Assembly: GCA_946539175.1 (NCBI GenBank) | Contig: CAMNHH010000140.1 | Coordinates: 1 to 5,608 of the forward strand | Length of the DNA: 5,608 nucleotides | Reading direction: 5' to 3' | Source: an uncultured Clostridia bacterium | GTDB lineage: Bacteria > Bacillota > Clostridia > Oscillospirales > Oscillospiraceae | In this document: piece by piece, positions 1-5,490 of the stretch | Numbering within the stretch: the first letter of the stretch is position 1 | Layout of the letters: each line of letters starts with the position of its first letter | Position numbers and translations under genes: made by a program | Notes under the pieces: generated by a model | Told to the model about the DNA's origin: nothing | What the model saw: only the letters and a program-made list of their open reading frames with translations | Databases searched by the model: none

Positions 1-402
1 TACATCAAGCACGCCTCCCGGCCCTTCATCTTCTCCGCCTCCATGACCCCCGCCAACTGCGCCACCGCCCTGGCGGCCCTGCGGCATCTGGAGGCCCACC
101 CCGAGATCGTCACCCGGCTCCGGGAGAACTCCGCCTATGCCCGGGAATGCTTCCACAAGAAGGGCGTCCGCATCATCGAGGCCGAAACCCCCATCGTGCC
201 CATCTACACCTACGAGGTGCACAATACCCTGGAGAAGGCACGGCAGGCCTACGACGCGGGCGTCTACGTGAACCCCGTGCTGCCTCCCGCCTGCGCCGAG
301 GGGGAGTGCCTGCTGCGCACCAGCTATATGGCCACCCATACCAAGGCCCTCATCGACGAGGCCACCGACATTCTTGCAAAGGTGTTGAAGGAACATGCCT
401 GA
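1..402 (+). CDS. Alpha-oxoamine synthase family PLP enzyme, C-terminal part (5' end outside window)
   Basis: The reading frame is open from base 1, so this is the last 133 residues of a protein that is usually about 390-400 residues long. The family (BioF, glycine C-acetyltransferase, 5-aminolevulinate synthase, serine palmitoyltransferase) condenses an amino acid with an acyl-thioester, losing CO2, in the cytosol or at the membrane face. Visible family features, numbered from the window start, are the SRPFIFSAS segment (residues 6-14), the small C-terminal domain, and LLRTSYMATHT (104-114). Arg106 in that last motif corresponds to the conserved substrate-carboxylate-binding Arg. The VNPV (90-93) and MATHT...IDEA (110-121) wording resembles, from memory, Bacteroidetes serine palmitoyltransferase/cysteate acyltransferase-type enzymes more than KBL or BioF. 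The PLP lysine is upstream of the window. The stop codon overlaps the next gene by 8 bp. Family is confident; substrate is not. Confidence 0.88.
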   Translation, partial: YIKHASRPFIFSASMTPANCATALAALRHLEAHPEIVTRLRENSAYARECFHKKGVRIIEAETPIVPIYTYEVHNTLEKARQAYDAGVYVNPVLPPACAEGECLLRTSYMATHTKALIDEATDILAKVLKEHA

Positions 403-1186
403 ATTCGTTGCCATCGTCACCGGAGGAAGCTCCGGCATCGGCCTGGCCGCGGCCCGGGCCCTGCGGGATCAGGGCCTGACGGTCTTTGTCGTGTCCCGCC
501 GCCCCTTCACGGAGAAGGGGCTCCACCATCTCTGCTGCGATGTGGCGGACGAGCGCCAGTGCGCCGAGGCGGTGCAGAGTGTGCTCCATAAGGCGGGGGA
601 CCTGGATCTGCTGGTGAACTGCGCCGGCTTCGGCATCTCCGGGGCCGTGGAATTCACGGAGGCCGCCGAGGCCAAAAAGCAGATGGAGGTCAACTTCTTC
701 GGCTGCGTCAACATGACCAAGGCCGCCCTGGGCCATATGCGCCAGCGGGGCAACGGGCGGATCGTGAATATCAGCTCCGTGGCGGCCCCCGCCGCCATCC
801 CCTTCCAGGCCTACTATTCCGCCTCCAAGGCGGCCATCAACGCCTGGACCGCGGCCCTGGCCAACGAGCTGCGGCCCTACGGGGTCAGCGTGACCGCCGT
901 TCAGCCCGGGGACATCAAAACCGGCTTCACCGCCGCCCGGGAGAAGTCCGTCGCCGGGGACGAGGCCTACGGCGGCCGGATCTCCAGATCCGTGGCCAAG
1001 ATGGAGCATGACGAGCAGAACGGCATGGACCCCGCCAAGGCCGGGGCCTATATCGCCAAAATCGCCCTGAAAAAGCACCCCAAGCCCGTCTATACCATCG
1101 GCCTCAGCTACAAGGCCATCTGCGTCCTGTTGAAGCTGCTGCCCTGCCGCCTGGCCAACTGGGCCATCGGGAAGCTGTACGCTTAG
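395..1186 (+). CDS. Short-chain dehydrogenase/reductase, possible 3-keto lipid reductase
   Basis: A complete 263-residue classical SDR: an NAD(P)H-dependent oxidoreductase with a Rossmann fold. Visible motifs are TGGSSGIG (residues 9-16, cofactor glycines), Arg35-Arg36 after the second strand (suggesting NADPH), CDV with Asp49, NCAG (75-78), Asn100, Ser128, Tyr141-x3-Lys145 (catalytic) and PG (171-172). Residues about 230-263 form a hydrophobic/amphipathic tail (VYTIGLSYK...LLKLLPCRL...) beyond the core fold. This tail could contact membrane and recalls 3-ketosphinganine reductase-like SDRs. The ATG at 395 lies inside the last codons of the synthase. SD-like AAAGGTG (378-384) is 10 nt upstream and GAAGGA (387-392) is too close to be optimal, so translational coupling is likely. 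The partnership with the synthase suggests it reduces that enzyme's beta-keto product; this is inference, since SDR substrate cannot be read from sequence. Confidence 0.9.
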   Translation: MPEFVAIVTGGSSGIGLAAARALRDQGLTVFVVSRRPFTEKGLHHLCCDVADERQCAEAVQSVLHKAGDLDLLVNCAGFGISGAVEFTEAAEAKKQMEVNFFGCVNMTKAALGHMRQRGNGRIVNISSVAAPAAIPFQAYYSASKAAINAWTAALANELRPYGVSVTAVQPGDIKTGFTAAREKSVAGDEAYGGRISRSVAKMEHDEQNGMDPAKAGAYIAKIALKKHPKPVYTIGLSYKAICVLLKLLPCRLANWAIGKLYA

Positions 1187-1393
1187 TCCCCGCCCGCAGC
1201 CATGGGCCGCCCCCCCGCCCGAAGGGCAAATGGAGCGTTGAGACTGTTCGGATTTTATGGATGATCTGAACCTGTACCTGTTTCCGGAAGAAGCTTCGAA
1301 GGAACGGGTGAATTTGGGGTGGGCAAATCTCGGAAAAGAGCTGCGGAGGCGTTCCGCTCTTTGCCCGATTTCAATTTCTGAACGATGCAGCTG
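1187..1393. other. Intergenic segment with inverted repeats, no confident gene
   Basis: The part from about 1240 is clearly less GC-rich than the flanking genes. It contains short palindromes (TTCCGGAA, GAAGCTTC and TTCGAA between 1281 and 1300), a GCCC-GAA-GGGC hairpin (1217-1227) and a direct repeat of GGGCAAAT at 1224 and 1321. No tRNA or recognised riboswitch is visible. It may be the 3' UTR of the upstream operon, a small structured RNA, or a decayed gene. Confidence 0.5.
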
Positions 1394-1433
1394 CAGAGGC
1401 ATGAGCCGCGCTCATGCCTCTGTTTCTCTGTGA
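1257..1433 (+). CDS. Doubtful 58-codon ORF (hypothetical or gene remnant)
   Basis: An open frame starts at ATG 1257 (MDDLNLYLFPEEASKERVNL...) and stops at TGA 1431-1433. The first 30 or so residues look protein-like, acidic then basic. The last third is translated straight through the terminator hairpin at 1394-1422, and its Cys/Ser/Arg-rich composition looks non-coding. There is no SD at a usable distance: the nearest GGAG is about 21 nt upstream. Codon use is more AT-rich than in neighbouring genes. I do not recognise it. It could be chance, a leader, or the residue of a decayed gene. Confidence 0.15.
   Translation: MDDLNLYLFPEEASKERVNLGWANLGKELRRRSALCPISISERCSCRGMSRAHASVSL
1321..1366. repeat. 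Nested inverted repeats (alternative hairpins)
   Basis: AAAGAGC (1335-1341) pairs with GCTCTTT (1356-1362). Alternatively GCGGA (1343-1347) pairs with TCCGC (1353-1357), which can be flanked by an AAAGA/TCTTT helix. An outer arm GGGCAAA (1321-1327) pairs with TTTGCCC (1360-1366). These arms share bases, so the structures are partly mutually exclusive, as in a switchable or simply very stable RNA. No U-run follows directly (CGATTTCAATTTCTG), so it is not a clean terminator. Confidence 0.45.
1394..1427 (+). terminator. Probable intrinsic terminator after the synthase-SDR operon
   Basis: A perfect 12-bp stem pairs CAGAGGCATGAG (1394-1405) with CTCATGCCTCTG (1411-1422). The loop is CCGCG, and a 13th C-G pair is possible inside it. 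TTTCT follows directly. The T tail is short, so efficiency is uncertain, but position fits: 208 bp after the SDR stop and 20 bp before the next promoter. On the minus strand the stem is not followed by a T-run, so it appears unidirectional. Confidence 0.7.
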
Positions 1434-1441
1434 AATTTCTG

Positions 1442-1470
1442 TTGCCTTTTTTCCCGCCCTGGGGTAAAAT
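1442..1470 (+). promoter_or_regulatory. Sigma-A type promoter for the hydrolase-yunB-ligA unit
   Basis: The -35 box TTGCCT (1442-1447, four of six consensus bases) is separated by exactly 17 bp from the -10 box TAAAAT (1465-1470, five of six). An A-rich AATAGAAA follows. Transcription would start near 1477, leaving a leader of about 70 nt before the ATG at 1546. It is the only convincing housekeeping promoter I can read in the window, and it sits just after a terminator. Confidence 0.7.
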
Positions 1471-1484
1471 AATAGAAACTGTCC

Positions 1485-1510
1485 GTGGCTCAAATGGCAA
1501 TTTGAACCAC
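1485..1510. promoter_or_regulatory. 26-bp dyad just downstream of the promoter (operator-like or 5' UTR hairpin)
   Basis: GTGGCTCAAAT (1485-1495) and ATTTGAACCAC (1500-1510) form 11-bp arms around GGCA, with a single C/A mismatch (1489/1506). The dyad starts about 8 nt after the expected transcription start, a typical repressor-operator location. As RNA it would form a stable hairpin near the 5' end of the message. No U-run follows, so it is not a terminator. Confidence 0.45.
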
Positions 1511-1518
1511 CCCCATTT

Positions 1519-1532
1519 TCAATTCTCAATTC
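1519..1532. repeat. Tandem heptamer, 2 x TCAATTC
   Basis: TCAATTC is repeated exactly twice head to tail in the leader, just upstream of the ribosome binding site GAGG (1537-1540), which lies 5 nt before the ATG. Two units are too few to assign a function. Confidence 0.5.
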
Positions 1533-1545
1533 CTGTGAGGTTCCT

Positions 1546-2679
1546 ATGCCAAACGTATTTGATTACCTGTCCTGGCGCTCCGACGTGCCGCTTTGGGTGT
1601 CGCCCTTCAACGAGGTGGACAATCTGATCCTGTCGGAGCTGATTTATACGGACTTTGCCGGGGTGGTGCCCGCCGACGGCTCCGCCGTTTCCCTGGCGGA
1701 GGCCCGGGACCGCTTTTTCCGGCTCCATGACCGGGAGGAGATCCAGGCCCGCACCGCCTATTCCTACACCGCCCGGGCGCCCTTTCTCATGGACGCCATG
1801 CTGGAGGGGGTCCGCTTTGCCGGAACGCGGATCTTTGACTATGAGGCTGTCATCGACAAGGACGAGGCGGCCCAGTTTGCCGCCGGGGGTTTCCTGCTGC
1901 CGGACGACACGGTTTACGTCGCCTTCCGGGGCACCGACGGCACCGTGGTGGGCTGGAAGGAGGACCTGATCCTCTCCTACCGCAGCCATACCCAGGGCCA
2001 GATCCGGGCGGCGGACTATCTGCAGCGCCTGGGCGCCATGACCAGCCTGCCCCTCCGGGTGGGCGGCCACTCCAAGGGCGGCAATCTGGCGGTGTACGCG
2101 GCGTCCTTCTGCCCGCCGGAGCTCCAGGACCGGATGCTGCGGATCTACAACAACGACGGCCCCGGCTTCCGGGAGGAGGTCCGGGGTCTGGAGGGCTACC
2201 AACGCGTCCAGCCAAAGTGCGTCAGCCTGGTGCCGGATACCTCCGTCATCGGTCTGCTGCTGGAGAGCGACTGCCCCCGGCGGGTGGTAAAAAGCAGCGC
2301 CTCGGGGCTGGTGCAGCATGACGGCTTCACCTGGGAATGCGGCCCCACGGAGTTCACCGCCGCCGAGCAGACCCGCACCGGCTCCTACCTGGAAAAGACC
2401 GTGGACAATTGGGTGGCCCGGCAGGATGACGCCACCCTCCGCTCCCTGGTGGACTCCCTGTTCACCGTCTTCGAGGCCACGGGAGAGGAGACCTTCCACT
2501 CCATGACCACCAAAAAAATGCGCTCCGCCGAGCTGATGATGGCGGCCTTCCGGGCTCTGCCCCGGGAGAAGCAGTGGGAGCTGCTGACCGCCACCGGCCG
2601 CCTGGTGCAGTCCACCGGCCACACAGCCAAGGAGATGGCCGCCCAGGAAAACGGAACGAAAAACGAGCAGCGCGCATAA
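1546..2679 (+). CDS. Mbeg1-like (DUF2974) alpha/beta hydrolase, lipase-like
   Basis: A complete 377-residue protein of the DUF2974/Mbeg1-like family, a lipase-related alpha/beta-hydrolase group common in Firmicutes with unestablished substrate. The N-terminus (NVFDYLSWRSD...FNEVDNLILSEL, residues 3-32) is the family signature. FRGTDG (127-132) with Trp137 matches the lipase_3 strand/oxyanion region. GHSKGG (174-179) is the nucleophile elbow with Ser176. NNDGPGF (202-208) follows. By family logic Asp231 (VPDTSVIG) and His258 (VQHDG) are the probable acid and base of the triad. No signal peptide or membrane segment is visible, so it should be cytosolic. The tail (about 330-377) is hydrophilic. 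The ATG is set by GAGG 5 nt upstream and by the family N-terminus. It is first in the unit, 39 bp before yunB. Confidence 0.88.
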   Translation: MPNVFDYLSWRSDVPLWVSPFNEVDNLILSELIYTDFAGVVPADGSAVSLAEARDRFFRLHDREEIQARTAYSYTARAPFLMDAMLEGVRFAGTRIFDYEAVIDKDEAAQFAAGGFLLPDDTVYVAFRGTDGTVVGWKEDLILSYRSHTQGQIRAADYLQRLGAMTSLPLRVGGHSKGGNLAVYAASFCPPELQDRMLRIYNNDGPGFREEVRGLEGYQRVQPKCVSLVPDTSVIGLLLESDCPRRVVKSSASGLVQHDGFTWECGPTEFTAAEQTRTGSYLEKTVDNWVARQDDATLRSLVDSLFTVFEATGEETFHSMTTKKMRSAELMMAAFRALPREKQWELLTATGRLVQSTGHTAKEMAAQENGTKNEQRA

Positions 2680-2702
2680 CGCGACTGCCGGCGGCATAGG
2701 CT
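2676..2702 (+). promoter_or_regulatory. Weak sigma-E-like promoter before yunB
   Basis: ATA (2676-2678, overlapping the hydrolase stop) and CATAGGCT (2695-2702) are separated by 16 bp. This matches the ATA-N16-18-CATACAnT layout of Bacillus sigma-E promoters in spacing but only partly in the -10 box. Transcription would begin near 2709, inside the SD sequence, leaving a very short leader, which counts against it. It is noted because yunB is mother-cell expressed in Bacillus subtilis. Confidence 0.22.
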
Positions 2703-2706
2703 GTCG

Positions 2707-2716
2707 GGAGGTGATC
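2707..2716 (+). promoter_or_regulatory. Exceptionally strong Shine-Dalgarno for yunB
   Basis: GGAGGTGATC is complementary to the 3' end of 16S rRNA over ten consecutive bases. The GGAGG core lies 7 nt before the ATG at 2719. It fixes the yunB start and is much stronger than the sites of the hydrolase and SDR. Confidence 0.8.
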
Positions 2717-2718
2717 CA

Positions 2719-3360
2719 ATGAGACGCTTCCTTCCGCGCCGCCGACCCCGCCGCCCGCCGGGGAAACGGACCTGCCTTCTGCTGCTGGCCCTGGCCCTGG
2801 GGCTGGTGCTGTACCTCCGCTTCGGCTGGCTGCCCACGGTGCGGGCGCTGGTGGCCATGGAGCTGGACAACGAGACCTCCAACCTGATCAACGAGGCGGT
2901 GGACGAATACCTGGCCGCGGGCCAGCTCCGCTATGAAGATCTGGTCACGCTGGAGCGGGCCGGGGACGGCTCCGTGGCCGCCGCCCGCATCGACCTGGCT
3001 GCCGTGAACGCCATGAAATCCGTGGTGCTCCGGGCCCTGGACGAGCGGGTCCCCGCCCGGGTCCGGGAGCGGGTGGGGATCCCCCTGGGGAATACCCTGC
3101 TTCCGGCGCTGTTTTCCGGCCGCGGCGGCAGCCTGCCGGTGGGGGTGGTGTCGCTCCGCTCCACCAACGCAGAGCTGGAGAGCAGCCTCACAGCCGCCGG
3201 CATCAATCAGACGCTGCACACCCTGTCCCTCCGGGTGGAGGTGGAGCTGCTGCTCCTGACCCCGGCGGGCCTCATCAACCGCAAGGTCTGTACGAAGGTG
3301 CCCGTCGCCCAGACAATCCTGTTAGGCGAGGTTCCCGATATCCTGTTGTCACCCCCATAG
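2719..3360 (+). CDS. yunB: Sporulation protein YunB
   Basis: A complete 213-residue YunB-family protein, somewhat shorter than the B. subtilis protein (about 250 residues). A very basic N-terminus (residues 1-17, many Arg) precedes one hydrophobic segment (about 18-37), giving a single-pass membrane anchor with the rest probably outside. Family landmarks are INEAVDEYL (57-65), YEDLVTLER (72-80), VNAMKS (96-101), IPLGNTLLP with SGRGGSLPV (121-141), AGINQTLHTLSLRVEVEL (160-177) and KVPVAQTILLGEVPD (193-207). In B. subtilis the gene is under mother-cell sigma-E and its loss impairs sporulation; the biochemical role is not known. The start is supported by the SD at 2707-2716. It implies a spore-forming host. 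It lies 39 bp after the hydrolase and 116 bp before ligA. Confidence 0.9.
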   Translation: MRRFLPRRRPRRPPGKRTCLLLLALALGLVLYLRFGWLPTVRALVAMELDNETSNLINEAVDEYLAAGQLRYEDLVTLERAGDGSVAAARIDLAAVNAMKSVVLRALDERVPARVRERVGIPLGNTLLPALFSGRGGSLPVGVVSLRSTNAELESSLTAAGINQTLHTLSLRVEVELLLLTPAGLINRKVCTKVPVAQTILLGEVPDILLSPP

Positions 3361-3476
3361 GGAAAGTGCCCGCAGCCGCCCCTACGGGCAGGACGGGACC
3401 CAACGGGGGAAACGGCCCCTGCTGAAGCGCGCGGCCCTGGGCTTGCCGCAACTGAAGAAACGAAGGAGAAACGAAC
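3361..3476 (+). other. yunB-ligA spacer with small GC hairpin and ligA ribosome binding site
   Basis: The spacer is GC-rich. TGCCCG (3367-3372) can pair with CGGGCA (3385-3390) across 12 nt, and GGGG/CCCC and GCAGG/CCTGC pairings are possible between 3388 and 3422. None is followed by a T-run, so no terminator is called. I see no convincing sigma-A promoter; TTGTCA at 3346-3351 has no -10 partner. AAGGAG (3463-3468), 8 nt before the ATG, is a textbook SD for ligA. Confidence 0.6.
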
Positions 3477-5450
3477 ATGGAACCGAAAGAAGAAGTTCTG
3501 CAGCTGACAAAAACCCTCAACGAGGCCAATTACCGCTATTACGTGCTGGACGATCCCACCATGCCGGACTTTGAATATGACCGGCTGCTGCGGCGGCTGG
3601 AGGTCCTGGAGGCGGAGCACCCGGAGCTGCGGGCCCCGGACTCTCCCACCCAGCGGGTGGGAGGCGCCGCCGTCAGCCAGTTCGAGAAGGTGGAGCATCC
3701 GGTGCCCCTGGAGAGCCTCCAGGACCTGTTCTCCCTGGAGGAGCTGGCGGAGTTCCATGACCGGATCCGCCAGACCATCCCCGACCCGGAATACAGCGTG
3801 GAGCCCAAGGTGGACGGCCTCTCCGTGGCGCTGGAATACGTCGACGGCGTCTTCGTCCGGGGCGCCACCCGGGGCGACGGGCAGGTCGGAGAGGACGTGA
3901 CGGAGAACCTTCGCACCGTCCGATCCATCCCCATGAAGCTGGAGAACGCCCCCCACCGGCTCATCGTACGGGGGGAGGTCTTCATGCCCAAGGCCGTCTT
4001 TGAGAAGCTGAACGAGGCCCGGGAGCAGGCGGGGGAGTCCCTCTTCGCCAACCCCCGGAATGCCGCCGCCGGCTCTCTGCGGCAGCTGGATCCCAGGATC
4101 GCCGCCCAGCGGCGGCTGGACATTCTGGTGTTCAACCTCCAGCTCTGCGAGGGCCGGAGCTTCCGCACCCACACCGAGACCCTGGACTATCTGCGCTCCC
4201 TGAAGTTCAAGGTGATCCCCTATACCCTCTGCACCAAGCAGGAGGAGATCGACGCCCAGATCGCCGCAGTGGACGAGAGCCGCTACAGCCTGTCCTACGA
4301 CATCGACGGGGCGGTGGTGAAGCTCAACGATCTGGCGGGCCGGACCCTTCTGGGCTCCACCGCCAAGTTCCCCCGCTGGGCCGCCGCCTATAAGTATCCC
4401 CCGGAGATCAAGGAAACGGTGCTGCGCCAGATCCTGGTCCAGGTGGGACGCACCGGGGTCCTGACCCCAAAGGCCGTGGTGGACCCGGTGCGGCTGGCGG
4501 GCACCACCGTCACCAACGCCACCCTCCACAACCAGGCCTTCATCTCCGAAAAGGACATCCGCGTGGGCGACACGGTGCGCATCCGCAAGGCCGGGGAGAT
4601 CATCCCGGAGATTTTGGGGATCGTCCCCGAAAAGCGGCCCGCTGGGGCCGAGCCCTACCGCCTGCCCGCCGTCTGCCCCGTCTGCGGAGCCCCCGTGGAG
4701 CGGGACGAGGACGGGGCAGCCCTGCGCTGCACCGGCGCCGAGTGCCCGGCCCAACTGAGCCGCAACATCGCCCACTTCGTCTCCCGGGACGCCATGGACA
4801 TCGACGGCCTGGGCAGCGCCATCGTGGAGCAGCTCATCGCCGCGGGCCATATCCAGTCCCCGGCGGATCTGTATTATCTGACTTTGGATCAGCTTTCCTC
4901 CCTCTGGAAGAAGGGCGACAAGGCCCCCAGAAAGCTCCTGGCCTCCATTGAGGCCAGCAAGCAGAACGACCTGTCCCGGCTGATCTACGCCCTGGGCATT
5001 CGCCAGGTGGGGGCCAAGGCCGGGAAGATCCTGGCCCAGGCCTTCGGGAACCTGGACGCGCTGATGGAGGCAGACGAGGAACGGCTGACCCAGGTGCCGG
5101 ACGTGGGAGAGATCACGGCCCGGAGCATCGTGAGCTGGTTCCGCAGCCCCCAGTCCCGGCATATGATCCAGCGGCTGCGGACAGCGGGGGTCAACTTCGC
5201 CTCTACCGTGGAGATTACGGACCGCCGCTTCGAGGGCAAAACCTTCGTGCTGACGGGAGCCCTCACCCGCTTCACCCGGGAGGAGGCCACAGAGCGGATC
5301 GAGGCCTTCGGCGGCAAGGCCAGCGGCTCCGTGTCGAAAAAAACCTCCTACGTCGTCGCCGGTGAAAACGCCGGCTCCAAGCTCCGCAAGGCAAACGAGC
5401 TGGGCATCCCGGTCCTCAGCGAGGAGGAGTTCCTGGAGATGCTGAAATAG
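3477..5450 (+). CDS. ligA: NAD+-dependent DNA ligase LigA
   Basis: A complete 657-residue LigA (family about 660-675). It seals nicks in replication and repair using NAD+, via a lysyl-AMP intermediate. Domain Ia: residues 1-about 60, with NYRYYVLDDP...DFEYD (18-35) for NMN binding. Adenylation domain: KVDG (111-114) with nucleophile Lys111, TRGDGQVGEDVTENL (131-145), RGEVFM (165-170), DGAVVK (277-282) with Lys282, and KYP (306-308). OB fold: about 315-390, with GRTG (324-327). Zinc finger: Cys400, Cys403, Cys418, Cys423. Helix-hairpin-helix region: about 435-565 (LGIRQVG, VPDVGEITA). BRCT domain: about 585-657 (FVLTGAL, GSVSKKTSYVVAGENAGSK). All key residues are present, so it should be active. 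Here it follows yunB rather than the common pcrA-ligA arrangement, and is the last gene before a terminator. Confidence 0.98.
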   Translation: MEPKEEVLQLTKTLNEANYRYYVLDDPTMPDFEYDRLLRRLEVLEAEHPELRAPDSPTQRVGGAAVSQFEKVEHPVPLESLQDLFSLEELAEFHDRIRQTIPDPEYSVEPKVDGLSVALEYVDGVFVRGATRGDGQVGEDVTENLRTVRSIPMKLENAPHRLIVRGEVFMPKAVFEKLNEAREQAGESLFANPRNAAAGSLRQLDPRIAAQRRLDILVFNLQLCEGRSFRTHTETLDYLRSLKFKVIPYTLCTKQEEIDAQIAAVDESRYSLSYDIDGAVVKLNDLAGRTLLGSTAKFPRWAAAYKYPPEIKETVLRQILVQVGRTGVLTPKAVVDPVRLAGTTVTNATLHNQAFISEKDIRVGDTVRIRKAGEIIPEILGIVPEKRPAGAEPYRLPAVCPVCGAPVERDEDGAALRCTGAECPAQLSRNIAHFVSRDAMDIDGLGSAIVEQLIAAGHIQSPADLYYLTLDQLSSLWKKGDKAPRKLLASIEASKQNDLSRLIYALGIRQVGAKAGKILAQAFGNLDALMEADEERLTQVPDVGEITARSIVSWFRSPQSRHMIQRLRTAGVNFASTVEITDRRFEGKTFVLTGALTRFTREEATERIEAFGGKASGSVSKKTSYVVAGENAGSKLRKANELGIPVLSEEEFLEMLK

Positions 5451-5451
5451 G

Positions 5452-5472
5452 CATCAGGGATCAGGCATCAGG
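5452..5472. repeat. Three tandem heptamers (S)ATCAGG after ligA
   Basis: CATCAGG (5452-5458), GATCAGG (5459-5465) and CATCAGG (5466-5472) lie head to tail, starting 2 nt after the ligA stop. The units differ only at the first base. Such a short tandem array can vary in copy number by slippage. No coding or CRISPR role is apparent. Confidence 0.7.
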
Positions 5473-5490
5473 CCCGCCCGCAGGGGGGCA

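Noticed and set aside
43..402. Treating ATG 43 as the start of a 119-residue protein
   Set aside because: The frame is open back to base 1, and residues before Met43 (YIKHASRPFIFSAS) match the oxoamine synthase family, so the gene begins upstream of the window.
1238..1266. TTGAGA at 1238-1243 as a -35 box for a transcript of the 1240-1433 segment
   Set aside because: At 16-18 bp spacing the sequence is GATGAT or ATGATC, a poor -10. TTTTAT occurs only 9 bp away. Not supported.
350..1402. 350-codon open frame on the minus strand opposite the SDR
   Set aside because: Low-complexity Gly/Ala/His/Leu translation covering a clear SDR on the other strand and running through the terminator hairpin.
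1519..3219. 566-codon open frame on the minus strand opposite the hydrolase and yunB
   Set aside because: Same GC-driven artefact. The + strand genes carry recognisable families, motifs and SD sites; the minus frame has none.
3367..3422. GC hairpins in the yunB-ligA gap as a terminator
   Set aside because: Stems are only 4-6 bp with long loops and no T-run follows.
3783..3818. LigA motif before the adenylation lysine reads SLQDLFS rather than the SLxN form of E. coli
   Set aside because: The variant is at residues 80-86, upstream of Lys111. I believe SLQD forms occur in clostridial LigA proteins, and every catalytic residue is present, so I do not treat it as anomalous.
3207..5162. Very long open frame (651 codons) on the minus strand opposite ligA and the end of yunB
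   Set aside because: It is antisense to a fully conserved LigA. The translation is Gly/Gln/His/Leu-rich without domains, as expected from GC-rich third positions that suppress stops.
5452..5472. Tandem (S)ATCAGG units as a CRISPR array or replication iterons
   Set aside because: Units are 7 bp with no spacers, only three copies, and there are no cas, rep or origin features nearby.
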